Source: an uncultured Campylobacter sp.
Lineage (GTDB): Bacteria > Campylobacterota > Campylobacteria > Campylobacterales > Campylobacteraceae
Reading direction: 5' to 3'
Length of the DNA stretch: 34,359 bases
NCBI GenBank assembly: GCA_900319915.1
Contig: ONQI01000081.1
Coordinates: forward strand, 1 to 34,359
Position numbers and translations under genes: made by a program. This document shows, piece after piece, positions 1-7,852 of the stretch. The first letter of the stretch is position 1. Each line of letters starts with the position of its first letter. Under the pieces are notes generated by a model. The model made no database searches, had not been told where the DNA came from, and was given only the letters and a program-made list of their open reading frames with translations.

Positions 1-527
1 AACTCGAAGGCTTTTTGCAAACGCTCTTCGCTTGCGGCGGCTTCTTTGGGGCCTTCGAGTCCGCCGCAGATTAGCGCGCCGCCGAATTTAGCCTCGGGGA
101 AGCATTCTATCCAGCCCTTTAATCCTTCTACGGCTCTATCGTGCGCGTCCTCGGCGTCGTCCGCGCTCGTGCCTAGATAATAAATCTCGCGAAACAAATA
201 AGGCGCGGGATAAAGCGGATTACAGCGGTCTAGCAGGGTTTTGAGCGCGCCCGAGAGTTCGTAGTAATAAAGTGGGTTCGCAAACACCACCGCGTCCGCG
301 TCGCGGATTTTTGCGACTATCGCGTTCGCGTCGTCGCGGTGGACGCATTTGAGCGTCTTTTGACAGGATAGGCAACCTATGCAAAACTTAATCTCTTTGC
401 CTTTTAGGCTCGCGATTTCCACTTCATGTCCCGCCGCGAGCGCGCCTTTGGCTACTTCTCCCGCTAGGATTTCGGAGTTCGAGCCGCCGCGCAAACTGCT
501 AGAAATAATCAAAACTTTTTTTGGCAT
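1..527 (-). CDS. Flavodoxin-family NAD(P)H-dependent FMN reductase / iron-sulfur-flavoprotein-like (3' end outside window)
   Basis: I translated the minus strand from the ATG at 527; the frame stays open to the window edge, giving about 175 N-terminal residues. The protein opens MPKKVLIISSSLRGGSNSEI, the phosphate-binding loop of NADPH-dependent FMN reductases and iron-sulfur flavoproteins (flavodoxin fold). A compact cysteine motif follows (CIGCLSCQKTLKC, spacing C-x2-C-x2-C-x5-C), the arrangement that binds a 4Fe-4S cluster in iron-sulfur flavoproteins. The stretch ANPLYYYELSGALKTLLDR is the usual second FMN-binding region. The expected role is cytoplasmic flavin-dependent electron transfer or quinone/nitro reduction; the substrate cannot be told. 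The Shine-Dalgarno AAAGGA directly follows a TTCAAATTTGAA palindrome. Family is fairly sure, cluster binding is inference. Confidence 0.82.
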   Translation of the reverse strand, partial: MPKKVLIISSSLRGGSNSEILAGEVAKGALAAGHEVEIASLKGKEIKFCIGCLSCQKTLKCVHRDDANAIVAKIRDADAVVFANPLYYYELSGALKTLLDRCNPLYPAPYLFREIYYLGTSADDAEDAHDRAVEGLKGWIECFPEAKFGGALICGGLEGPKEAAASEERLQKAFE

Positions 528-535
528 TTTCTTTT

Positions 536-632
536 CCTTTCAAATTTGAATTACGCTCGCGCGAAATCGGAGCGCGGTTCAAATTTGAATTAAGCGACGG
601 GGCGATGAAATCAAATTACTTCAAATTTGAAT
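536..632. repeat. Intergenic direct repeat, copy 1
   Basis: Bases 536-589 are identical over 54 nt to 1049-1102, and 579-632 match 1129-1182 with only a few substitutions. Each copy runs from the Shine-Dalgarno side of one minus-strand gene to the end of the gene before it, so the cyclophilin-like gene lies between two nearly identical spacers. Each copy contains several TTCAAATTTGAA palindromes. Confidence 0.9.
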
Positions 633-1042
633 TATTCGCCCTTTTCCACGCGGATTTTAGAGGATTTGAGAATCTCGCCGAAATCTCCGTCGAATCGTCC
701 TAAAATCACGATTCCGGGGTAATAATCCTGATGTCCGTAATACAATACGAGGTTGTTCCACGGCGCGAAATATCCTATTTCGCCCGCCTCTGCCCCGGAG
801 CCTTTGGGCGCGCCCGAAGTATCTAGGGCGGGACTTAGTCGCGCGGTCTTTTCATGCCCGGCGTAATCCGAAAAACTCATAGTCAAGGGCAGACGCGAAT
901 AAAAATCCCTCGCGCTCGCGCAATCCCTTAGCGTCGCGCTTGCGCTCGCTTCGCCGGCTATAAAAATCACTTTCATCTCTTCGCCTTTCAAATTTGAAAT
1001 AAGCGCGAACGCCGCCGCGCACAAAAGTAAAATATTTTTCAT
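632..1042 (-). CDS. Cyclophilin-like fold protein, probably exported
   Basis: 136 residues. The C-terminal half (GEIGYFAPWNNLVLYYG, then PGIVILGRFDGDF) matches the small bacterial cyclophilin-like family, a beta-barrel fold related to peptidyl-prolyl isomerases whose activity is mostly untested. Residues 1-20 (MKNILLLCAAAFALIS) look like a signal peptide. A second ATG at 976 (MKVIFIAGE) is also preceded by AAAGGCGAAG, so a cytoplasmic 114-residue product is possible. Both candidate starts lie just downstream of TTCAAATTTGAAAGGCGA. In the longer product that palindrome is translated as Ser-Asn-Leu-Lys at the signal-peptide junction. The gene lies between copies of a direct repeat, separate from its neighbours. 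Family fairly sure; the start is uncertain. Confidence 0.82.
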   Translation of the reverse strand: MKNILLLCAAAFALISNLKGEEMKVIFIAGEASASATLRDCASARDFYSRLPLTMSFSDYAGHEKTARLSPALDTSGAPKGSGAEAGEIGYFAPWNNLVLYYGHQDYYPGIVILGRFDGDFGEILKSSKIRVEKGE

Positions 1043-1048
1043 TTTTCG

Positions 1049-1182
1049 CCTTTCAAATTTGAATTACGCTCGCGCGAAATCGGAGCGCGGTTCAAATTTG
1101 AAGTTCAAATTTGAAATCCCCGCCGCCTTTCAAATTTGAATTAAGCGACGGGGCGACGAAATCAAACTATTTCAAATTTGAT
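1049..1182. repeat. Intergenic direct repeat, copy 2
   Basis: This is the second copy of the spacer at 536-632, with about 26-40 extra bases (1103-1128) that carry a further TTCAAATTTGAA. It separates the alpha/beta hydrolase stop from the cyclophilin-like start and overlaps the last codons of the hydrolase gene. Confidence 0.9.
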
Positions 1183-2267
1183 TTAAAAAACTTCTCGATT
1201 TCGCCAAACGGGATTTTTTCGAGATTGTCGTAAAGGTCGGTGTGATAGGCGCCCGGCACGATAAGCAGGCGTTTGTTATTGCCTTTGAGCGCCTTAAACG
1301 CGCCCTCGCTAAAATATCGCGAGTGGGCTTTTTCGCCGTGCACGAGCAGCGCGGGCGCTCTTAATTCGTCCGCGTAGGCTAGGATTTTGTCGCCCATAAG
1401 GGGCATGGTGTTGGTCGCGCGCCAAAAATGCGTCGCCGAAGAGTTGATAGAGCGCGGGTGGTAGCCGCGAGGAGTGCGGTAATACAGCGCGTAGTCGGCG
1501 ACGAATTTTGGCGTGTTCGCGTCGATAGTCGCGGGGTCTATGTTGCCTGCGGGCAAATAGGCTTGCTCGCCGTTTTTCGCGTCCGCCCAGCGTTGCATGG
1601 CGACTTTTTTGCGGGCGGCGTAGCGTTCGTCCGCGCTCATCGCGTCGTTGTAGCCTCGGGCGCTCACGCGGGTCATATCATACATTGTGCTCGCGACGAC
1701 GGCTTTGATACGAGGGTCGGCGATAGCGGCGTTGAGAGCGAAACCGCCAAAGCCGCAAATGCCCAAAATGCCGATTTTTTCTCTATCGACTTCGGGCAAG
1801 AGCCCCAAGAAATCCACCGCCGCGCTGAAATCCTCGGTGTTGATATCGGGGCTTGAAATGTCGCGAGGCTCGCCGCCGCTCTCGCCCGTGTAGCTAGGGT
1901 CGAACGCGAGAGTGACGAAGCCGCGCTCCGCGAGGGTTTGGGCATAAAGCCCGCTGGATTGCTCTTTGACCGCGCCGTATGGACCGCTCACCGCGATAGC
2001 CGCGAGTTTCGCGCCCGCTTTCGCGTTTTTTGGTTCGTAGAGGTCGGCGGCGAGAGTTATGCCGTAGCGGTTTTTGAACGTTACTTTGCGGTGATTTACC
2101 TTGTCGCTTTTTGGGAAGACTTTGTCCCATTCGGTCGTTAGGTTTAGACCGCCGATTTTTTCAGTTTTCGCCATGCTTGCGCCTTTTGCTTCGCTCGCGG
2201 CCGCGTTCGCCGCCACCGCGCTTAGGGCTATGGCGCCCGCCGTTTTGATGAAATCTCGTCTTTGCAT
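1167..2267 (-). CDS. Tat-exported alpha/beta hydrolase, dienelactone hydrolase-like (Cys nucleophile)
   Basis: 366 residues. The start MQRRDFIKTAGAIALSAVAA is a twin-arginine signal (RRDFIK) followed by an Ala-rich hydrophobic stretch, so the folded enzyme is probably exported to the periplasm. The nucleophile elbow is GILGICGFGG with Cys171 where serine hydrolases have Ser, as in dienelactone hydrolases. A catalytic His is likely in PGAYHTDLYDN near the C-terminus, and the acid residue should lie near LLVHGEKAHSRYF. The length and the layout resemble the YcjY-type hydrolases found in many Campylobacter. The start is supported by the Shine-Dalgarno AAGGAGC upstream of ATG 2267. The substrate is unknown. 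It is transcribed towards the cyclophilin-like gene but separated by the palindrome-rich repeat. Confidence 0.88.
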   Translation of the reverse strand: MQRRDFIKTAGAIALSAVAANAAASEAKGASMAKTEKIGGLNLTTEWDKVFPKSDKVNHRKVTFKNRYGITLAADLYEPKNAKAGAKLAAIAVSGPYGAVKEQSSGLYAQTLAERGFVTLAFDPSYTGESGGEPRDISSPDINTEDFSAAVDFLGLLPEVDREKIGILGICGFGGFALNAAIADPRIKAVVASTMYDMTRVSARGYNDAMSADERYAARKKVAMQRWADAKNGEQAYLPAGNIDPATIDANTPKFVADYALYYRTPRGYHPRSINSSATHFWRATNTMPLMGDKILAYADELRAPALLVHGEKAHSRYFSEGAFKALKGNNKRLLIVPGAYHTDLYDNLEKIPFGEIEKFFKSNLK

Positions 2268-2447
2268 AATAAGCTCCTTTTTGGGTTGTTTCAGCGAAAA
2301 TTATAACGGAAATTTTTTGAAAGCGATAGCACAATTTTGCAAAATCCTTGCCTAATTCTGCAAAATGAGTTTCAAATTTGAAAGTGATTTTGGGCGTGAA
2401 AGCGGGAAGAGTTTCAAATTTGAATATTCAAATTTGAAACCGCTATT

Positions 2448-3542
2448 TTAGTTTTTGTTTTTGTCGATGAAGTTTCGCGCCGCGTCGTAAAGACGACCGC
2501 CAAGTTCTCTTGCGCGAGTTTTGGCGGCTTCTAGGCTTTGCGAGTTTGCGAGCTGTTCAATTTTTTCGCCCGCTAGTTTTTCGAGTTCGGCGACTTCGCG
2601 TTTTAGATTTTCCATGCTCATGCCGCTTAAATCTTCGATTTTATCGCCTAGTTGCGTCATCATTTTTTTGAGTCCAGCGCCGCTTGCAAGCCCTGTGAGA
2701 ATGCTCTTCGCTGGCTCCTCGGCGGAGTTCGCTATTTCTTTTAAGAACGCGCCAAAGTCCATATTTCCAAGTTCGCCTAGGCGAGTTTTGAGATCCGCGC
2801 CGATTTCGTCGGGAGCGAAACGCAAAGTCTCTCTGAACTCCGCCACCGCTTTTGAGATCGCGTCTTCGCAGCCTTCGACCACGCCCGAGAGTAGCTCGTC
2901 CGCGTAGGCTTGAGTTTCGTTCGCAACCGTGACGGCGGCCCTCACGACCACACGCGAAATCCCAAAAATGCGCTCTTTGCGCGTTTCGCCCTCTTTGATG
3001 GCGTTGTAGACGATGTTTTTGGTGATTTCGCGGCACAGTTCGTTCACGTCGCGACCGCCCTCGATGACGCTGAGGAAAGCGAATTCGCTCGTCTCTTTGA
3101 GTATGCCAAGCAGCTCGAGGTCTTTAGATAGCGCGTCGTTGAGAGAGGCGGCAATGACCATAACGTCGGAGGGTTTCAAATTTGAATTATTCAAATTTGA
3201 ACTTTCTTTCATGACCTCCACATTTCGCCACATTAAACTTTTTATCGTCTTTTTTTGCTCGTCTATTTGACGCACGAGGCGTTCGGCTTCATACATGATT
3301 TTGTAGAGATATTGCTCTTCTTGCGCGCTTACGGCGCGGTTTAGCGCGCTTGTGGCGGCGTTTAGTTTTTCGCCGGTTAGCTCGCCTTTCGCGCCCAAAA
3401 TCTCGCAAACTCGCGCGAAAATCTCGCCGCTTCTTCTCAGCCGCTCGTCTTCGCCAAGCCCGCCAAATTCATCTTTTGCGAGTGAAAATAGTTCGTTTGA
3501 AAGTGCCTTGGGGTTCAAATTTAAAATTTCGTCGAGTTTCAT
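2448..3542 (-). CDS. Conserved hypothetical helical protein (Cj0254-position)
   Basis: I chose ATG 3542 (MKLDEILNLNPKALSNEL), 364 residues, because AAAGG lies 8 nt upstream; an in-frame ATG at 3563 would add seven residues. No enzyme motif is visible. The protein is almost entirely charged, amphipathic helix with no signal peptide or membrane segment. The second half has short alanine/glutamate-rich repeats (ISRVVVRAAVTVANETQAYADELLSG, VVEGCEDAISKAVAEF) of the kind seen in DUF6781-like proteins; that assignment is tentative. It follows the DUF493 gene by 10 nt and moaC beyond it, so the three form an operon in the same order I recall for C. jejuni Cj0252-Cj0254. Two palindromes are translated in tandem as SNLNNSNLK around residue 115. 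Function unknown. Confidence 0.8.
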   Translation of the reverse strand: MKLDEILNLNPKALSNELFSLAKDEFGGLGEDERLRRSGEIFARVCEILGAKGELTGEKLNAATSALNRAVSAQEEQYLYKIMYEAERLVRQIDEQKKTIKSLMWRNVEVMKESSNLNNSNLKPSDVMVIAASLNDALSKDLELLGILKETSEFAFLSVIEGGRDVNELCREITKNIVYNAIKEGETRKERIFGISRVVVRAAVTVANETQAYADELLSGVVEGCEDAISKAVAEFRETLRFAPDEIGADLKTRLGELGNMDFGAFLKEIANSAEEPAKSILTGLASGAGLKKMMTQLGDKIEDLSGMSMENLKREVAELEKLAGEKIEQLANSQSLEAAKTRARELGGRLYDAARNFIDKNKN

Positions 3543-3552
3543 TTTTTTGCCT

Positions 3553-3810
3553 TTACAAAACAAATTTACACCTGGCTTTAAACGCCGCGAAAAGCTCGAG
3601 CCTCTCGCGTTCGCTCGCTACCATGACGCTAAGGGAGTAGCTTTTGTATTTGCCGTTTTGTTTGCTTGGGACTAGCTTGTGCTCGCGCTCTCCCACGATC
3701 CCACTAGCTAGCGCCCGCGCGTCCTCGCTCGCCTCCAAAAAAATTTTATATTCCCAAAAGTTTGGGTAATCTATCTTTGGCGAGCCTTGCAAATCGCACA
3801 GACTAGGCAT
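3553..3810 (-). CDS. DUF493 (HP0495/YbeD-type) small domain protein
   Basis: 85 residues, the usual length of this family. Recognisable stretches are [18 protein letters not shown] at the start and [20 protein letters not shown] in the second half, matching the ferredoxin-like beta-alpha-beta fold of HP0495 from Helicobacter and YbeD from E. coli. In E. coli YbeD lies beside lipB and has an ACT-like fold, but no biochemical role is established. The start ATG 3810 lies inside the last codons of moaC (8-nt overlap), indicating translational coupling. The conserved hypothetical at 2448-3542 follows after 10 nt. The protein is soluble and cytoplasmic. Confidence 0.88.
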   Translation of the reverse strand: MPSLCDLQGSPKIDYPNFWEYKIFLEASEDARALASGIVGEREHKLVPSKQNGKYKSYSLSVMVASERERLELFAAFKARCKFVL

Positions 3811-4282
3811 TTTCGCGCCTATATTCGCCGCTTTTGCCGCCGCTTTTGGAGTTTAGGTGGATTTGGCTGATTTCCATACTTTTATCGACCGCTTTGACCA
3901 TATCGTAGATGGTGAGAAGTCCGACGCTTACGGCGGTGAGCGCCTCCATCTCCACGCCCGTTTTGCCGTCGGTTTTGACCTCGGCGCTCACGCGAAATCC
4001 GGGGAGCTCCGGGAGTTCGTCGATGGTGATATTTACGCCCGTGAGCGAGAGAATGTGGCACATCGGGATAAGGTCGCTCGTGCGCTTGGCGCCCATGACT
4101 GCGGCGGCGACGGCGGTTTGGAGGACGGGGCCTTTTTTGCCGCTACCCTCTTTGACCGCTTCGAAGGCGGCGGGCGACATTTTGATTTGACCGCTGGCAT
4201 GAGCGACGCGACGCGTAATATCTTTGTCGCCCACGTCGACCATTTTTGGCAAGTTTTGTTCGTTGATGTGAGTTAGTTGCAT
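3803..4282 (-). CDS. moaC: Cyclic pyranopterin monophosphate synthase MoaC
   Basis: MoaC converts the 3',8-cyclo-GTP made by MoaA into cyclic pyranopterin monophosphate, the first molybdenum-cofactor intermediate; molybdo-enzymes such as formate dehydrogenase depend on it. I start at ATG 4282 ([17 protein letters not shown], 159 residues) rather than the longer in-frame start at 4312. AAAAAGGAC lies just upstream and a TATAAT at 4307-4302 would exclude the longer form from the transcript. Family signatures are [12 protein letters not shown], the [11 protein letters not shown] segment, and [20 protein letters not shown], which contains the catalytic Asp127 and Lys130. It is the first gene of a three-gene minus-strand operon and is divergent from dnaG. 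Confidence 0.96.
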   Translation of the reverse strand: MQLTHINEQNLPKMVDVGDKDITRRVAHASGQIKMSPAAFEAVKEGSGKKGPVLQTAVAAAVMGAKRTSDLIPMCHILSLTGVNITIDELPELPGFRVSAEVKTDGKTGVEMEALTAVSVGLLTIYDMVKAVDKSMEISQIHLNSKSGGKSGEYRRENA

Positions 4283-4301
4283 GTTTGTCCTTTTTGGCGC
4301 A

Positions 4302-4307
4302 ATTATA
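4302..4307 (-). promoter_or_regulatory. Putative -10 box of moaC operon
   Basis: The minus strand reads GGCTATAATTGCG, with TATAAT 20 nt upstream of the MoaC ATG. The predicted transcript would start about 4295, leaving a leader of roughly 13 nt that still includes the Shine-Dalgarno AAAAAGGAC. No good -35 is seen, as is normal for Campylobacter sigma70 promoters. Confidence 0.6.
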
Positions 4308-4377
4308 GCCAAATTTGAATTAAATTTAATCGACTTATTAACGAAAATATCATATTATTTCGCAAAGGATTTCAAAT

Positions 4378-6033
4378 TTGATAGAAAAAAGCAGCATTGA
4401 CAACCTACTAGCCACGATAGATATCGCCGACGTCATCGAAAACTATATCTCGCTAAGACGCGTGGGGGCGTCGTTTGTGGGCAAATGCCCTTTTCACGAC
4501 GATCGCAAGCCTTCTATGTCGGTATCTCCGGCGAGAGGATTTTATCACTGCTTCGCGTGCGGGGCGGGCGGCAACGCGGTCAAATTTGTAATGGACTATG
4601 AAAAATTATCATTTGTCGAAGCGGTGGAAAAACTCGCTAAAATGTATAATTTCCCGCTTAGATACAGCGAAAATCACGAGAAAATCAAATTTGACAAAAA
4701 AATACTAGAAACGCTCAATATCTACTACAAATCCATGCTTTACAAGAATAACGCCGCTCTTTCTTATCTTGCGGAACGAGGTCTAAACAAAGGCATGATG
4801 GAGCGCTGGGAACTTGGCTGGGCGCCCTCTTCCCAGCAAACGCTAAATCTACTCTCAAACGAGGAAATCAGCCCCGAAGACGCTCTCAAAGTAGGCGCGA
4901 TAAAATCAAACGAAAACGGGCTCTACGCGAGTTTCATCGAGCGCATTACTTTTCCGATTTACAATCATTTAGGCTCGCTCGTGGGCTTTGGCGGGCGCAC
5001 GATTAGCGATAATCCGGCTAAATACGTAAATAGTCCTCAAAGCGAGATTTTTGACAAATCGCGCGTGCTTTTTGGCTATGACAAAGCCAAAAACGAGATT
5101 TACCGCAAAGGCGAAGTCATCGTTTGCGAAGGCTATATGGACTGTATAATGCTGCACCAAGCGGGTTTTGGCAACGCCGTGGCGGTGCTGGGAACGGCTC
5201 TAACAGAGCACCATATCCCGCTTCTTCGCAGGGGCGAGGTCAAAGTCGTGCTGAGTTTTGATAGCGATAGCGCGGGGCAAAACGCCGCTTTTAAGAGCGC
5301 GAGACTTTTGGCTCTAAACGAAATCGACGGTCGCGTCGTGATAATAAGCGGCGGCAAAGACCCGGCCGAACTCATCGCAAACGGCGAAATAGAGACGCTC
5401 GCGAAGTTTTACGCGGGAGGGGTGGAACTAGGCGAGTTTTATATCACGAAGCTACTAGAAAGCATGCCCAAAAACTCGCCGCTCGAAATAGCCAAAGCCC
5501 TAGAAGCCGTGCAAAACTTCACTTTTTCACTTCGCCCAATCGTGGCGAATGCGTATTCAAATTTGGTCGCGAACGCGTTAAATCTAGATCCCGCGAGTTT
5601 CACGCTCTCTCGCGGCGGGGGCGAGCGCGGATTTAGAGAAAGGCTAGACGCGCTTCCGGCCACTCGCCCGGTGATCGGCGGTAAGCGCGATATTTTGGAG
5701 CTTTCGGTGCTCAAAGCCATGCTAGAAAACCCCGAATTTCTAGCCCTCGCCACAGATCCCAAATATGGCAAGGACATTTTCGCTCATCATAGCGAGATTT
5801 ACAGCGCGGTCGCGGGTTCGCAAAATACCAACAATCCGCACATCCGCGAGCTTGAGATTTACGAGCTAAACACGCTAAGAGGCAAAGACGAGTTTACGCG
5901 AGCTCTAAACGCTCTCAAAGCGCGACTTTGCGAGCGCACGATAAAAACTCTCGCCCAGTCTTCCGACCCGTCCAAATTTGAAAAAATCCGCAGCCTTCGC
6001 GCTCTAATTCAGACTTTAAAGGAAAAACCGTGA
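4378..6033 (+). CDS. dnaG: DNA primase DnaG
   Basis: 551 residues; it synthesises RNA primers at the replication fork for DnaB helicase and DNA polymerase III. The N-terminal zinc domain shows Cys37-x2-His40 (CPFH) and Cys58-x2-Cys61 (CFAC), the CHC2 ribbon. The TOPRIM catalytic core follows, with the EGYMD motif (Glu251) and the DSD pair (Asp295, Asp297) in SFDSDSAGQNAA. The C-terminal helicase-binding region is weakly conserved, as usual. The start is TTG at 4378, which is the TTG of a TTCAAATTTGA palindrome; AAAGGA lies about 9 nt upstream and there is no better in-frame ATG. Its last codon overlaps the next gene by 4 nt (GTGA), so the two are coupled. Confidence 0.97.
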   Translation: MIEKSSIDNLLATIDIADVIENYISLRRVGASFVGKCPFHDDRKPSMSVSPARGFYHCFACGAGGNAVKFVMDYEKLSFVEAVEKLAKMYNFPLRYSENHEKIKFDKKILETLNIYYKSMLYKNNAALSYLAERGLNKGMMERWELGWAPSSQQTLNLLSNEEISPEDALKVGAIKSNENGLYASFIERITFPIYNHLGSLVGFGGRTISDNPAKYVNSPQSEIFDKSRVLFGYDKAKNEIYRKGEVIVCEGYMDCIMLHQAGFGNAVAVLGTALTEHHIPLLRRGEVKVVLSFDSDSAGQNAAFKSARLLALNEIDGRVVIISGGKDPAELIANGEIETLAKFYAGGVELGEFYITKLLESMPKNSPLEIAKALEAVQNFTFSLRPIVANAYSNLVANALNLDPASFTLSRGGGERGFRERLDALPATRPVIGGKRDILELSVLKAMLENPEFLALATDPKYGKDIFAHHSEIYSAVAGSQNTNNPHIRELEIYELNTLRGKDEFTRALNALKARLCERTIKTLAQSSDPSKFEKIRSLRALIQTLKEKP

Positions 6034-7016
6034 AATGTCTCGCACTTTTTAGCGGCGGGCTCGATAGTATGCTCGCAGTCCGCGTTATTGCCGACCAAGG
6101 TATCGCCGTGCATGCCTTAAATATCGACGTGGGCTTTGGCGGAGACCCCGAGAAAACCGCGCTGATGAGATCTCGCGCGGAGGCGGCGGGGGCGAGCTTC
6201 GAGGTCGTAGACGTGCGAAGCCGCTATTTGCGCGAGGTGCTTTTCCATCCAAAATATGGCTACGGTAAGCATTTTAATCCCTGCATAGACTGTCATGGTT
6301 TTATGTTTAAAACGGCTCTTTCTATGCTTGACGAGTTTGGGGCGAGTTTCGTGATAAGCGGAGAAGTCGTGGGTCAGCGTCCGATGAGTCAGCGCCGCGA
6401 CGCGATGAGCCAAGTGCGAAAACTTTCGGGCGACGAAGAAGATCTCGTATTGCGTCCGCTTTGTGCCAAACTCTTGCCGCCCACCCGCCCCGAGCGCGAA
6501 GGCTGGGTAAATCGCGAGATGCTACTAGATATCAGCGGGCGCGGCCGCACTCGCCAAATCGAACTCGCCGCCAAATACGGTTTTAGCGACTATGAGACGC
6601 CCGCGGGGGGCTGTTTGTTTACGAGGGAGAGCTTTGCGGGGCGTATTAGAGATTTTTTAGCGCACGAGGGCGAGGATATGAGCGAGCAAGATTTGCAAAC
6701 GCTGCGCTGGGGCAGGCATTTGCGCCTCCCAAACGGCGCCAAACTCGTCATCGGACGCGACGAGAGCGAAAACGAAAAGCTTTCAAATTTGAATAATCCG
6801 CGTTTTATAGAAATCGAGCCCCTAAACCTCACGGGCGCGTTCGTGCTAATCTCAGCAAGCGCGAGCGAAGACGATCTCGCGCTCGCGGCTCGCCTAGCCC
6901 TAACTTACCAAAAATGCGAGAGTGGCAAAGAATACGAAGTACGCGCGGGCGGTCGCGTCTTTCTCGCTTCGCCGTTCCCCGATAAAGCGGCGGCGAAACC
7001 CTACTTCGTGAGTTAA
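6030..7016 (+). CDS. PP-loop ATPase, MnmA/ThiI-like (probable tRNA-thiolation-type enzyme)
   Basis: 328 residues starting with GTG at 6030, overlapping the dnaG stop by 4 nt. The N-terminus MKCLALFSGGLDSMLAVRVI contains the PP-loop SGGLDS (residues 8-13) that binds ATP and adenylates the substrate in tRNA thiouridylases and related enzymes. A conserved CIDCHGFMF region with a CxxC pair and ETPAGGCLFT further along match the epsilonproteobacterial family often labelled tRNA methyltransferase/thiouridylase-like. The last about 100 residues are a separate domain that resembles the RNA-binding NFACT-R type, though this is uncertain. The likely role is tRNA modification in the cytoplasm; the target nucleotide is not deducible. 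One palindrome is read as LSNLNNPRF at the domain boundary. Confidence 0.78.
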   Translation: MKCLALFSGGLDSMLAVRVIADQGIAVHALNIDVGFGGDPEKTALMRSRAEAAGASFEVVDVRSRYLREVLFHPKYGYGKHFNPCIDCHGFMFKTALSMLDEFGASFVISGEVVGQRPMSQRRDAMSQVRKLSGDEEDLVLRPLCAKLLPPTRPEREGWVNREMLLDISGRGRTRQIELAAKYGFSDYETPAGGCLFTRESFAGRIRDFLAHEGEDMSEQDLQTLRWGRHLRLPNGAKLVIGRDESENEKLSNLNNPRFIEIEPLNLTGAFVLISASASEDDLALAARLALTYQKCESGKEYEVRAGGRVFLASPFPDKAAAKPYFVS

Positions 7017-7039
7017 TTCAAATTTGAATTAATTTTGGC

Positions 7040-7045
7040 TATACT
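7040..7045 (+). promoter_or_regulatory. Putative -10 box (TATACT)
   Basis: TTTTGGCTATACTAACGC lies between a TTCAAATTTGAA palindrome (7018-7029) and the AAAAAAAGGAC Shine-Dalgarno of the gene starting at 7067. A T-rich upstream stretch plus TATACT is a plausible Campylobacter sigma70 promoter. Confidence 0.5.
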
Positions 7046-7066
7046 AACGCAAAAAAAGGACAAAAA

Positions 7067-7759
7067 ATGAAAATAATCAGTCTAGCAAGTCTCCTTTCGC
7101 TTCAAGCTCCGCACTTTGTCGCCGGGCACGCGGGGGACGAGTTTTTCGTGGTTAGTCCGCTAGAAGACGCCGCGCTAGAAGCAAGCGTCAAAAACGCGCG
7201 CTTTGTAAAATGCGAAATCGGCTCGCTGCCCTACGTGCTAGCTAGCGCGGCTAAGGTCGCGCTAGAAGGCGAGTTTTGGGAAGATCTCGACGAGGGCGAG
7301 CTAGAAGGCGAGAGTAACGTCGACAAAGAAGAAATCGAAGAGCTCTGCGCGGCTTTTACCGACGCGGAGTTTTGCGTGGTTGGCGAAGAAGCGTGGGAAG
7401 GCGCGAACGCGGGATTTGCGCGCGAGACTTTGCGGCTACTTTGCGAGTTTTACGGCGTCAAAGCGGTCGGTGTGGACGGCGAACCTTTTGATTTGAGCGG
7501 CGGTAAATTAGCGCCTCTAAAAGAACTCGGAAATTTCGACGGCGCGGTCGTGTTCACTCACCCGGGCGCGAGCGAGTTTAGGGGCGGCGCGTATTTCGCC
7601 GCGGCAGCCAAACTCGCCGATGGAGCGCAAATCGCCGTAAAAACACGCTGGGGCGCGGTAAACGCGACTTTTAAGCTCGACCACGCGCTCAAAGGCACGA
7701 TCGCCTTTCTCGGGGATTCAAATTTGAAATACGGCTTCGAGCCGTTAAAAAGGGCGTAA
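7067..7759 (+). CDS. Hypothetical acidic protein
   Basis: 230 residues, start ATG 7067 with AAAAAGGAC upstream. I do not recognise a family. The protein is strongly acidic, with a glutamate/aspartate-rich segment around residues 65-100 (EDLDEGELEGESNVDKEEIEE), and has no signal peptide or membrane helix, so a soluble cytoplasmic protein is likely. The C-terminal part (GAVVFTHPGASEFRGG, later DHALKGTIAFLGDSNLKYGF) alternates short hydrophobic strands and glycines as in a compact alpha/beta domain. One palindrome encodes Asp-Ser-Asn-Leu-Lys near the end. It is preceded by its own promoter-like sequence and converges with the rubrerythrin gene, so it is probably monocistronic. Confidence 0.75.
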   Translation: MKIISLASLLSLQAPHFVAGHAGDEFFVVSPLEDAALEASVKNARFVKCEIGSLPYVLASAAKVALEGEFWEDLDEGELEGESNVDKEEIEELCAAFTDAEFCVVGEEAWEGANAGFARETLRLLCEFYGVKAVGVDGEPFDLSGGKLAPLKELGNFDGAVVFTHPGASEFRGGAYFAAAAKLADGAQIAVKTRWGAVNATFKLDHALKGTIAFLGDSNLKYGFEPLKRA

Positions 7760-7852
7760 AGCGCCGCTTTGGTTCAAATTTGAAATATAATTCAAATTTG
7801 AACTCATTTTTCGCGCTCTTGGCGACGGCTCAAAATTAAAAGGGCAAGCGCG

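Noticed and set aside
521-703. Plus-strand 60-codon frame rich in Phe-Lys-Phe-Glu-Leu
   Set aside because: It is the palindrome read in another frame, lies opposite two minus-strand genes, and has no ribosome site of its own.
1428-1856. Plus-strand 142-codon frame
   Set aside because: Antisense to the alpha/beta hydrolase, with biased composition of a GC-rich shadow frame.
6030-7016. Naming the PP-loop gene mnmA or thiI
   Set aside because: Only the PP-loop is shared; the tail differs and no THUMP domain is seen, so no symbol was given.
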